Made by a program: the position numbers and the translations under genes | In this document: piece after piece, positions 9,096-16,588 of the stretch | Layout of the letters: the number at the start of each line of letters is the position of its first letter | Numbering within the stretch: position 1 is the stretch's first letter | Notes under the pieces: model-generated | Database searches by the model: none | The model's input: only the letters and a program-made list of their open reading frames with translations | What the model was told of the DNA's origin: nothing | Assembly: GCA_900104495.1 (NCBI GenBank) | Contig: FMXS01000015.1 | Coordinates: 39,991-103,990 of the forward strand | Length of the DNA: 64,000 bases | Source: Ruminococcaceae bacterium FB2012 | GTDB taxonomy: Bacteria; Bacillota; Clostridia; Oscillospirales; Ruminococcaceae | Direction: 5' to 3'

Positions 9096-9809
9096 TTACT
9101 CAGACTTCTCCGTCTGATCTATATAGTTGAGTATCCTCTGATAGTCGTCGAAATAGTCTATCTCCGACCAGAACATACCGTCAACGTCAAGGGTGTGGAT
9201 GCGTCGATTTTCCGCCAGGGTGTAGAGGACCTCTTCCCACCAGCAGCCGTGCTTCTGCTCGCCGATGAGCTTGTCCAGCTGCTTGCGGAACACCGGCACG
9301 AAGCTCTTTCTGATCTTCGCAAGGCCCACATATTCGCAGTCTCTTTCCTCAAGAGGGATGTCCTTGCCGTATTTCTTCACACAGTTGTTCTTGCCGAGGG
9401 CAAAGAAATAATCTCCCGTGGCGGTGCGGGACTTGTCGCTGGCAAGTATCACCGGACGCTCGTCATCCAGCAGCTTGTGGAGAATGTCGGTGGAGAAGAA
9501 CACATCCGCGTTCATGACGATCAGATCGTCGTCAAGCTCCTCCCTTGCGAACCACAGCGAAGCGATGCTGTTGGTGACGTCATAGAAGGGGTTGTAGAAA
9601 AACTTCACCGGCAGCCCTTCCAGCGCCTCGTAGACCTTTTCGTGCTTGTAGCCCACGCACACGATAGGTTCGATGCCTTCCGCCAGCATCATTTCCACAG
9701 TCCGCCTTATCAGCGGCTTGTCGCCTATGGGAAGGGTGCTTTTGGGTATTTCCTGTATCCTTTTGGATATCCTTGTTCCTCTGCCTGCGGCTAAAAGTAC
9801 AGCCTTCAT
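9096..9809 (-). CDS. LicC/PntC-like cytidylyltransferase
   Basis: 237 residues with a GT-A-fold nucleotidyltransferase core. The signature LAAGRGTRISK is at residues 6-16, followed by PKSTLPIGDKPLI. VMNADVFF carries the metal-binding aspartate, and WSEIDYFDDYQR near 220 gives the second acidic site. The stretch NPFYDVTNSIASLWFA is typical of phosphocholine (LicC) and aminoethylphosphonate (PntC) cytidylyltransferases rather than hexose-1-phosphate enzymes. The likely reaction is CTP plus a small phospho-amine or phosphonate giving a CDP/CMP-linked donor for LicD. Start ATG at 9809 has GAAGGA 10 bases upstream. The gene is 16 bases before the aminotransferase gene. Confidence 0.78.
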   Translation of the reverse strand: MKAVLLAAGRGTRISKRIQEIPKSTLPIGDKPLIRRTVEMMLAEGIEPIVCVGYKHEKVYEALEGLPVKFFYNPFYDVTNSIASLWFAREELDDDLIVMNADVFFSTDILHKLLDDERPVILASDKSRTATGDYFFALGKNNCVKKYGKDIPLEERDCEYVGLAKIRKSFVPVFRKQLDKLIGEQKHGCWWEEVLYTLAENRRIHTLDVDGMFWSEIDYFDDYQRILNYIDQTEKSE

Positions 9810-9825
9810 ATCATCTATCCTTCCG

Positions 9826-12171
9826 TCAGCCGTTCAGCAGTTCTTCAAACTGCGACACGGCGTCTTTATTGTATTGCTCGTAATCCACGTTCATAGCCTT
9901 GACCTCGCCCCGCATGAAGGCCTCCATGCCTTCGTATATGCCTTCGGCGCTGCACGGGACGGTATACCCGCCGTGCTTGTCGAGAAAGCTTCTCGGTCCC
10001 GCGATGTCGGTGGAGATCACGGGGATGCCCAGAGTGTCCGCCTCCAGCATCGTCAGACCCAGCGCTTCATAGTGAGATGAAAGCACGAACAGGTCGCACT
10101 TTTTCAGCACCGGCATGGGGTTGAACATGGTCTTTATCAGTATGATCTTATCCCTTGCGGGGGAGCCTTCCGCCAAGGATTTGGTGGCTTCGTACAGCTT
10201 GCCGTAGCCGCCGATGATTATCAGCCTGCTGTCGGGATGTGCCTGCGCAAATCTCTCGTAGGCCTTTATCAGCATATCGTGGCCCTTTTCCGCGGAAAAG
10301 CGCCCGATGTTGATGATCTTCACCGTACTGCTGTCCAGCACTGCATTCAGCTCCTCAAGAGTGACATTTGCGTGGGTGACGTCGTCAAACTGAACGTCCC
10401 GCTCCGCCCTTGCCAGAATGTGCTTGTAGGAGTGGCAGTTGTATACCACCTTGATGTTGTCCGTCCGTCCGCTGATCTCGGAGGTGGGCTTTATCATTCC
10501 CTCGGTGACTACCGCCACGTTGGTGTAGGTGTTGTAAGCCATCTGAAGAGAGAGCCTGTGCTGATTGTTCTTGGTGGCCAGCTCCTGCACCATATCGCTG
10601 TGGACGAATATCGTCGAGGGACAGTCAAACATCCTGAAAAGATGTATCATATTCTTGCCGTAGCCTTGATACTGAACGATGTGATCGAAGTCTATCCCGC
10701 AGAAGAACTTCCGCGCTTCACGGCGGCACATCTTTTCCACGCTCTTATATGCGAATTTCAGGTTCAGCTTGTAGAACAGCACCTGCGTCAGCGCCTCGGT
10801 TATGGTGTACTGCGGCTTGGTGCTCATGGGGAACACGTTTATATCCCTTGGGATAAGATTGCACCGCAGGGGGTCTTTGCGCAGCGTCGGCTGCTGGAAG
10901 GTGACGAAATATCTCCGCTTTGAAGCGTCCAGATTTTCGATAAGGTTCAGCGCCGCCGTGGTGATGCCGTTCTTGGAAAGGTCCCCCGTGAAGATAAGCA
11001 CGTTCTGCTTTGAGCCGTCATATATCTTCTCCTCGTCGCAGACCTTCTCGCCGTCGATGACCCGCATTAAAATGCATTCCGCCGCTTCGGGACGTTCATA
11101 GGTGCAACACTCCCGCATGAATTCGGTGTCGTCGTAATTCTTGGGACTGCGCATCTCGGAGACCAGCTCTGCCGCCGTCCGCACCTTCGGGAAGGGAAGC
11201 TCGTCCAGGGAAACATACATCCCCCGCTCGGCGATGTAGTCCTCTTCGTCGTAGGCGAAAAGAATTATCTTCTTCCGCGTAACGGCGAAATCGTAGAACA
11301 CGCTGGAATAGTCAGTGATGAGCCCGTCCGCGCTGTTGAGCACGTCGTAGGGGTCAAAGCCTTCCTTCATTGGGATAATGTGCCTGTACTGCGAATAATC
11401 AAGGTCGGCGCTCATAAAGGGGTGCAGTTTCGCGATGATGACCTCGCTGTCCTCAAGGAGGCCGTCAAGCTCCGTCAGATAGCCTTTGAGCATCGCAAGC
11501 TGGTCCTCGGTCTTTATCTTCGCAAGATTGCCTCTCCAGGTGGGCATATAGACGAATACCTTCTTGTCCGCGAGGCCGAGAGCCGCTTTGGTCTCTCTTG
11601 CTTTTTCGGTGTCGAAGAACACGCAGTTGCGCGGATAGCCTTCGTTGAGGATAGTCCCCTTGTAAACGCCGTCAAGCATGAAGGCAGAGACCATTTTCTC
11701 TTTCATGTATTCGTTCGGATAGAGCAGGAAATCCGCAAACAGCAGATTCCGCTGGATGTTGCCCATAGCGTAGACGTCGCTGGCCACCTCACGCCCCATG
11801 ACTTTCAGCGGGGTCCCGTGCCAGGTGTTGAGCATCACCTGTCCTTCCTTCTTGATGTACCTTGTGGTGAAGGATGTGTCGGTGATAAGATACTTGGCCT
11901 TTGCCAGCAGCTTGAAATATTTTGCGCTCATGATCTTCACGGGCTTGACGTTCTTCACGCCGTACCGTTCAAGCTGGCTCAGTATGCGCTCCTTCTGTTT
12001 TTTGGCGTACACAAGGTATATCCTGAAACGGTCGGAGTAATCCCTGTCCAGCAGCTTCAGCAGCGTGAAGATGTTTCCCGCCAGGTCGGCGCCGTGTTTC
12101 GATTCCAGCAGGATGATCCTGCCGTCGAGCTTCGCCCTGTTGTATTTCCCGACGTAGTATGTATTTGCCAA
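9826..12171 (-). CDS. Bifunctional CDP-glycerol glycerophosphotransferase-GT4 glycosyltransferase
   Basis: 781 residues in two enzyme domains. Residues about 1-380 are a TagB/TagF-type glycerophosphotransferase: MLNTWHGTPLKVMG holds the catalytic histidine and GLITDYSSVFYDF the phosphate-binding motif. Residues about 395-781 are a GT-B family 4 glycosyltransferase with INIGRFSAEKGHD and the donor region SSHYEALGLTMLEADTLG. One chain could therefore extend a glycerol-phosphate chain and glycosylate it. The TTG at 12,171 has no good ribosome site. A GGAGGG at 12,218-12,223 sits 7 bases before an in-frame ATC at 12,210, and the frame is open from there, so the real start may be a rare ATC codon. 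Confidence 0.85.
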   Translation of the reverse strand: MANTYYVGKYNRAKLDGRIILLESKHGADLAGNIFTLLKLLDRDYSDRFRIYLVYAKKQKERILSQLERYGVKNVKPVKIMSAKYFKLLAKAKYLITDTSFTTRYIKKEGQVMLNTWHGTPLKVMGREVASDVYAMGNIQRNLLFADFLLYPNEYMKEKMVSAFMLDGVYKGTILNEGYPRNCVFFDTEKARETKAALGLADKKVFVYMPTWRGNLAKIKTEDQLAMLKGYLTELDGLLEDSEVIIAKLHPFMSADLDYSQYRHIIPMKEGFDPYDVLNSADGLITDYSSVFYDFAVTRKKIILFAYDEEDYIAERGMYVSLDELPFPKVRTAAELVSEMRSPKNYDDTEFMRECCTYERPEAAECILMRVIDGEKVCDEEKIYDGSKQNVLIFTGDLSKNGITTAALNLIENLDASKRRYFVTFQQPTLRKDPLRCNLIPRDINVFPMSTKPQYTITEALTQVLFYKLNLKFAYKSVEKMCRREARKFFCGIDFDHIVQYQGYGKNMIHLFRMFDCPSTIFVHSDMVQELATKNNQHRLSLQMAYNTYTNVAVVTEGMIKPTSEISGRTDNIKVVYNCHSYKHILARAERDVQFDDVTHANVTLEELNAVLDSSTVKIINIGRFSAEKGHDMLIKAYERFAQAHPDSRLIIIGGYGKLYEATKSLAEGSPARDKIILIKTMFNPMPVLKKCDLFVLSSHYEALGLTMLEADTLGIPVISTDIAGPRSFLDKHGGYTVPCSAEGIYEGMEAFMRGEVKAMNVDYEQYNKDAVSQFEELLNG

Positions 12172-12199
12172 AGCGTCTTTAAAGCATTGCTTCAGATAT

Positions 12200-12622
12200 T
12201 TAGTGTTGATTTTTGTTCCCTCCGGTCGCGTCTGACATTTTCAAGTCGCTCTTTATCTGGGTGGTGGAGATCTCGGGAGTCCTGGGCAGATAGACCACCT
12301 CGCAAAGCTCTTTGAGCTCGTCGAACTTGCCTTCCCAGTCATCGCCCATTACAAAAGTGTCCACCTTGAATTCTTTGATGTCTGACTTTTTCTGCTCCCA
12401 GTTCTCCTCGGGGATCACCAGGTCCACATATCTGATGGCTTCCAGCAGGCTCTTGCGCTCCTCGAAGGAGAAATAGCATTTCTTGTGCTTTTCGTTCCAG
12501 TTGAATTCGTCTGTCGAGAGCGCCACGATCAGATAATCTCCCAGCGCCTTTGCGCGCCTCAGCAGATTGATGTGACCGTAATGCAGCAGATCGAAGGTGC
12601 CGTAGGTTATGATCTTTTTCAT
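12200..12622 (-). CDS. tagD: Glycerol-3-phosphate cytidylyltransferase
   Basis: 140 residues, the normal length for TagD/TarD. It makes CDP-glycerol from CTP and glycerol-3-phosphate, the donor for the two glycerophosphotransferases beside it. The opening ITYGTFDLLHYGHINLLRRAK holds the HxGH nucleotide-binding motif, and RTPEISTTQIK near residue 120 holds the ISTT motif. ATG at 12,622 is preferred because AGGTG lies 6-7 bases upstream; a GTG at 12,631 in the same frame is the alternative. The gene lies just downstream of the glycerophosphotransferase gene at 12,659. Confidence 0.93.
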   Translation of the reverse strand: MKKIITYGTFDLLHYGHINLLRRAKALGDYLIVALSTDEFNWNEKHKKCYFSFEERKSLLEAIRYVDLVIPEENWEQKKSDIKEFKVDTFVMGDDWEGKFDELKELCEVVYLPRTPEISTTQIKSDLKMSDATGGNKNQH

Positions 12623-12658
12623 ACTTTTCACCTGTTTCCTATACTTTCCCGTTTCGGT

Positions 12659-13798
12659 TCAGAGGCTTATCCCGACTGCGTCCAGTAACCGCCTGGAGGC
12701 GCCGTCGGACTGATCTTTGTTCACCAGCTCGTTCACGCGCTTTCTTTCGCCGCGGAAGCTGTCCTCTCCTTTGGCGGCGGAGATGATGAACTTCCGCAGA
12801 TCCTCAAAGCTTTTGAGCTTTTCGCCGGGCATCAGCGATTCGGGATCCTTCACCACGAAGCCCCGCTCTTCTTCGTACTGCTTTATATCCCCGAGAGTAA
12901 AGCCTATGGGGCGGTCAAGGAGCAGATAGTCAAAATACACCGACGAGTAATCGGTGATAAGCGCACGGCTGCGTTTCATCAAGTCGTAGATATCCATTCC
13001 CTGGCGGTCAAGGCCCCGCTGAGATGTGAGCATCACGTTTTCAAGGCCCTTTACCCCGTGGGAGAGGTCCTGCATCGGGTGGGGCTTTATCAGCAGCTTG
13101 TAGTCCAGCTCGCCCAGCAGCCTGTCGATGTCCCTCAGCTGTTCCTCGGTGTTGATAAGCGGGAATCCCGTCTCGTTGTTAAGGCTGGCATTCACGCTCC
13201 CCAGCTTCTGCGAACTGCGGTAGGTGGGCAGCCAGAGTATCAGTTTCTTTTCGCGGACGTCCCTGATAAACAGCTTGTCGCATTTGGGCTGACCCGTCCG
13301 CAGCACCTTGTCCTCACCCACGTTGAAGCACTTCTGCATTATCCCGGAGAAAAAGGGCGAGGTGGCTATGGTGTAGCTGAAGTAGCATTTGCCGTCAAAG
13401 TCGGCGCCCTTTTCAAGAGCCCCTACGGTTTTCAGCGGCATCCCGTGCCAGAGGTTGACCACCTTCTGCTTCGGACCGGGCTTTATCGGGAATTTCCCGA
13501 AGCTGTAAAACATAAAGCTGCACCGCAGGAATTTCCATGCACCCTTTTTCGTGCCCACGAACTTCACGTTCTCGGGAACTTTATCCTTCCAGAACTTGTA
13601 GTCGCAGCAGCTGCAAACTATCTTGTATTTCTTGTTGTAGCCAAGCTCGGTCATATAATCATACAATGCCTTTGCATTGTCTCTGAATCCCAGGTTGGAA
13701 TATATCAGCACCAGATGCTTGTCTTTGGGTATTATCCTGTTGAGGAAGGAAAGCGGCGCCGACAGCTTTTTCAGGATCTGTTTTATCTTTATCCCCAT
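12659..13798 (-). CDS. CDP-glycerol glycerophosphotransferase (TagB/TagF family)
   Basis: 379 residues, a single-domain member. The motif NLWHGMPLKTVG near residue 115 carries the catalytic histidine. ALITDYSSVYFDY near 286 is the second conserved motif that binds CDP-glycerol. The N-terminus carries basic, amphipathic helices suited to membrane association. Being short and single-domain, it may be the TagB-like primase that adds the first glycerol-phosphate while the 781-aa protein polymerises. That division of labour is inference. The gene starts 4 bases after the upstream GT2 stop codon. Confidence 0.88.
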   Translation of the reverse strand: MGIKIKQILKKLSAPLSFLNRIIPKDKHLVLIYSNLGFRDNAKALYDYMTELGYNKKYKIVCSCCDYKFWKDKVPENVKFVGTKKGAWKFLRCSFMFYSFGKFPIKPGPKQKVVNLWHGMPLKTVGALEKGADFDGKCYFSYTIATSPFFSGIMQKCFNVGEDKVLRTGQPKCDKLFIRDVREKKLILWLPTYRSSQKLGSVNASLNNETGFPLINTEEQLRDIDRLLGELDYKLLIKPHPMQDLSHGVKGLENVMLTSQRGLDRQGMDIYDLMKRSRALITDYSSVYFDYLLLDRPIGFTLGDIKQYEEERGFVVKDPESLMPGEKLKSFEDLRKFIISAAKGEDSFRGERKRVNELVNKDQSDGASRRLLDAVGISL

Positions 13799-13801
13799 AT
13801 C

Positions 13802-14632
13802 TCACTTTCTTCTCTTTCGTAAAAATGTTTTGTAGAGCTTTTCTCTCGTTCCGGCGGGAGCGAGTGCGAACACAGTAAAGGCGCCCATCCGCCGGAGATA
13901 TTCCTCCCGGGAGCAGAAGCCCGCATCGAGTTTGTACTGCTCCATTCTTCGGGCGCATTTGAGATACTCCTTGCCGCCCCGACGGGAGTACATCCCGCTG
14001 CCGGTGCGCATCAGCAGCAGAGGCTTGGCAATATTGTGCCCCTTCGCCCTGGACATCAGCATTTTCACCCAAAGCTGATAGTCCTCGAAGAAGCGGTAGT
14101 TCTCGTATCTTCCCGCACGCAGCACCGCCGAGCGTTTATACATCACGCAGGGGTGATTGAAGGGGTTGCGGGTACGGGCGTATTCCAGTATCTCTTTGTG
14201 AGTGACGGGCAGGGTCTTGTAGGCTTCGATGACCTTCGGGTCCTCGATGAACTCCGCCACCGTGGCCGAGCAGATATCCGAGCCGTGTTTCATCATAGAC
14301 TTCAGCTGGGTCTCGCATCTTTCCGGCAGGGAAATGTCGTCGGAATCCATTCTCGCCACATATTCGTACCGGCATTCTTTAAGGCCGGCGTTGAGGGCTT
14401 CGGCAAGGCCTTTGTTCTCCGGGAGCCTTACCACGTCGATAAGTCCGGCGTTCCGTGACTCCAGCCGATAGACCTCCCGCTCCAGTTCCTCGGTCAGAGG
14501 ACCGTCGCAGACGATGACGATCTGAGAGGGCATAACGGTCTGAGCGATCATACTTTCCGCCGCCGTTCTGAAAAATCCCGCCTTCTCTTTCCGATAGACG
14601 GACATCAGCACACAGTATTCGTTTAAAGCCAT
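13802..14632 (-). CDS. Family 2 glycosyltransferase
   Basis: 276 residues, GT-A fold. The opening YCVLMSVYRKEKAGFF is the usual GT2 N-terminus, SMIAQTVMPSQIVIVCDG contains the nucleotide-binding aspartate, and VARMDSDDISLPER holds the DxD-type metal site near residue 95. The C-terminus is basic, without membrane segments. ATG at 14,632 is chosen because GGAGG lies 8 bases upstream; an in-frame extension to 14,665 lacks a site. It is the first gene of the long leftward operon and probably adds an early sugar, such as a linkage-unit or side-chain residue. Confidence 0.85.
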   Translation of the reverse strand: MALNEYCVLMSVYRKEKAGFFRTAAESMIAQTVMPSQIVIVCDGPLTEELEREVYRLESRNAGLIDVVRLPENKGLAEALNAGLKECRYEYVARMDSDDISLPERCETQLKSMMKHGSDICSATVAEFIEDPKVIEAYKTLPVTHKEILEYARTRNPFNHPCVMYKRSAVLRAGRYENYRFFEDYQLWVKMLMSRAKGHNIAKPLLLMRTGSGMYSRRGGKEYLKCARRMEQYKLDAGFCSREEYLRRMGAFTVFALAPAGTREKLYKTFLRKRRK

Positions 14633-14670
14633 TTTGTCCGCCTCCTTCAAGTACCGCACATACATTGTTT

Positions 14671-14699
14671 ATTATACCATATCCCGGCGGATGTGTCAA
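14671..14699 (-). promoter_or_regulatory. SigA-type promoter of the wall-polymer operon
   Basis: On the minus strand TTGACA (14,694-14,699) is followed after 17 bases by TATAAT (14,671-14,676), with TGG directly before the -10. It lies 39 bases upstream of the GT2 start and is the only strong promoter seen for the leftward genes down to 120. Confidence 0.88.
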
Positions 14700-14737
14700 G
14701 CGAAGAACAGGCAAATAACACAAAGAATAGGGCGAAA

Positions 14738-14757
14738 TTCAATGCAAAATGCACAAC
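14738..14757 (+). repeat. Degenerate copy of the ACAATGC repeat
   Basis: TTCAATGCAAAATGCACAAC differs at two positions from the start of the repeat at 32,070. It lies between the divergent promoters of the wall-polymer operon and the ECF sigma gene. Confidence 0.4.
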
Positions 14758-14770
14758 CGCGGCCGGAGCC

Positions 14771-14799
14771 TTGACAATCCCTCAGGGGACTGATAAACT
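14771..14799 (+). promoter_or_regulatory. Promoter of the ECF sigma operon
   Basis: TTGACA at 14,771-14,776 and TAAACT at 14,794-14,799 are 17 bases apart, 67 bases before the sigma gene. The spacing fits the housekeeping sigma factor rather than autoregulation by an ECF factor. Confidence 0.65.
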
Positions 14800-14865
14800 T
14801 TTTTTCGGGAAAGTGCAAGAAAATGCATCCGTATCCCGATTACCGTAGTGAAAGGGGAGAGCGCA

Positions 14866-15414
14866 ATGGATGACGGGCAGATCGTCAAGCTGTTTACGGA
14901 GCGCAGCGAGCAGGCTGTCAGCGAGGCTGCAAAGCTCTACGGCGAACGGCTCAGAAGGCTTGCTATGAGCTTTCTTGACAGCGAGCAGGACGCCGAAGAA
15001 TGTCTGAACGACGCCTATCTCAAAGCATGGCGTTCTATCCCGCCTCAGGAACCCGGGGACCTTTTCGGCTATCTTGCCCGGCTGGTGCGCTGCACTGCCT
15101 TTGACATGATCGACGCCCGGCAGTCTGCCAAACGCAGCGCCCGGCTCGTGGAACTGACGGCTGAGCTCTCGGAGTGCATCCCCGACCGCAGCGCCGAGAT
15201 CGAGGGGAGGGAACTGTCGGAGCTTATCAGCGGGTTCCTCGCAAAGCAGAAACCTTACAAGCGGCAGATATTTGTCATGCGGTATTTCCATGGTTACAGC
15301 ATCAGCGAGATCGGGCTGAAAACCGGTTTCTCCGAAAGCAAAGTGAACACGGCGCTGTCCCGTATGCGGAAGGCACTGAAAGAAGAACTTAAAGGAAAGG
15401 GTGTATCGATATGA
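14866..15414 (+). CDS. ECF-type RNA polymerase sigma factor
   Basis: 182 residues. Region 2 (about 20-85) includes SEQDAEECLNDAYLKAWRSI, the sigma2 core that contacts polymerase and the -10. Region 4 (about 125-175) includes the helix-turn-helix GYSISEIGLKTGFSESKVNTALSRMRKAL for -35 recognition. ATG at 14,866 is preferred over the GTG at 14,848 because GGGGAG lies in good position before it. It overlaps the next gene by ATGA, as sigma and membrane anti-sigma pairs often do. The regulated genes are not visible in the window. Confidence 0.88.
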   Translation: MDDGQIVKLFTERSEQAVSEAAKLYGERLRRLAMSFLDSEQDAEECLNDAYLKAWRSIPPQEPGDLFGYLARLVRCTAFDMIDARQSAKRSARLVELTAELSECIPDRSAEIEGRELSELISGFLAKQKPYKRQIFVMRYFHGYSISEIGLKTGFSESKVNTALSRMRKALKEELKGKGVSI

Positions 15415-16388
15415 ACGGAAACGATATATTAAAAGCAATGAACGGTATAGACGAAAGCTGTATCTCGGAGCAGCCTCAGATCAGGCAATCAAAGCGGTTT
15501 CTCCGCAGACCGGCTGCTGCTGCCGCTGCCGTATGCGCGGCTTTGGCAATGACAGTCACGGCGGGAGCAGTGATCCACAGCTTTTACCATGAGGAAACCG
15601 TTGAGCGCTACGGCCTTACGGACATCCCCATGACCGAGGAAACGCTGCCGGAGCACGCGGGCAGCATGGAAAACGGTCACATCCGCGTCACGGTGGACAA
15701 GATCGTAAACGACGGAACTATGGGCTATATCATCTTTACGGCGGACTGCCTCGACGAGCTGGGCTACGGCCTTAAATGCGGGAGCAGCAAAGTGGTGCGG
15801 GAACCGGGACATCCCGAGATGCCTTTCTTCGTCCTGACGACCGAAAAGGTCACTGAAAAGACCTATGAAAGTGAAAAGAACTATCTCCGCAGCTACGGCT
15901 ACGGCCCCGCAGAGGATGTAAGCTGTATGAGGATCGAGGGCTATTTTGATGCAAATGCCGTCAAGGACGCGGATGTCCTTTACCTGAGCATACTGGATAT
16001 GCAGTCCGGGATAAAGAACAGTGAAGTAATCAGCGGTCTGACAGGGCTCAGGGTGGAAAATTTCCGGAAAAACCTCCCCACAAGAGAACTCAGGAACAGC
16101 GAGGGCAGAGTGCTGACGATATCGCCTGTAAGTATGTCATTTGCGGACCTCAGGGACGGGCTTTGGTGCTTTGAGATGCAGGGCGGCGAGCCCGGCACAC
16201 CCAATGAAACCGAAAGCCACAGGAACGACCATCTTATTGTGACTTACAGGGACGGCACGGTCTATGATGCGGAGGATTCATGGTTTGCCTCCGGCCTTGA
16301 CGGGTCAAACTGCTTCCACAAATTTGACAAACAGATAGATTGGGAAAACGTTGAAAAAATCGAGATCTTCGGCACCGTATTCAGCTGA
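15411..16388 (+). CDS. Single-pass membrane protein, putative anti-sigma factor
   Basis: 325 residues. A short cytoplasmic N-terminus (about 28 residues) is followed by a membrane helix rich in alanine (about 32-53), then a long extracytoplasmic part with no catalytic motif I recognise. The layout and translational coupling to the ECF sigma gene are those of DUF4179-type anti-sigma or sensor proteins in Firmicutes. The N-terminal part would hold the sigma factor at the membrane until a signal is sensed outside. This role is inferred from context. Confidence 0.65.
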   Translation: MNGNDILKAMNGIDESCISEQPQIRQSKRFLRRPAAAAAAVCAALAMTVTAGAVIHSFYHEETVERYGLTDIPMTEETLPEHAGSMENGHIRVTVDKIVNDGTMGYIIFTADCLDELGYGLKCGSSKVVREPGHPEMPFFVLTTEKVTEKTYESEKNYLRSYGYGPAEDVSCMRIEGYFDANAVKDADVLYLSILDMQSGIKNSEVISGLTGLRVENFRKNLPTRELRNSEGRVLTISPVSMSFADLRDGLWCFEMQGGEPGTPNETESHRNDHLIVTYRDGTVYDAEDSWFASGLDGSNCFHKFDKQIDWENVEKIEIFGTVFS

Positions 16389-16404
16389 GATATCACACAA
16401 AAGC

Positions 16405-16437
16405 AAAAAGAGCAGTCCTTCGGGGCTGCTCTTTTTG
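16405..16437 (+). terminator. Intrinsic terminator after the ECF operon
   Basis: Fourteen-pair stem with a C(UUCG)G tetraloop, preceded by AAAAA and followed by TTTTT. It closes the ECF sigma/anti-sigma operon. Confidence 0.95.
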
Positions 16438-16483
16438 TATAAAATAACTAACACTGTGGAAAAATATTAGGCTTATATGTGCA

Positions 16484-16512
16484 TTGTAATCAAGGCAAAA
16501 ATCTGCTATAAT
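16484..16512 (+). promoter_or_regulatory. Promoter of the GH13 gene
   Basis: TTGTAA (16,484-16,489) and TATAAT (16,507-16,512) are spaced by 17 bases, with TGC before the -10 (extended -10). Confidence 0.75.
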
Positions 16513-16588
16513 AGTTTTGTTGTATTGGCAAAACTTATTAAACATAAACAGATATTTGCCAAATCTGTTCCGAAAGGGGAAAAATACA

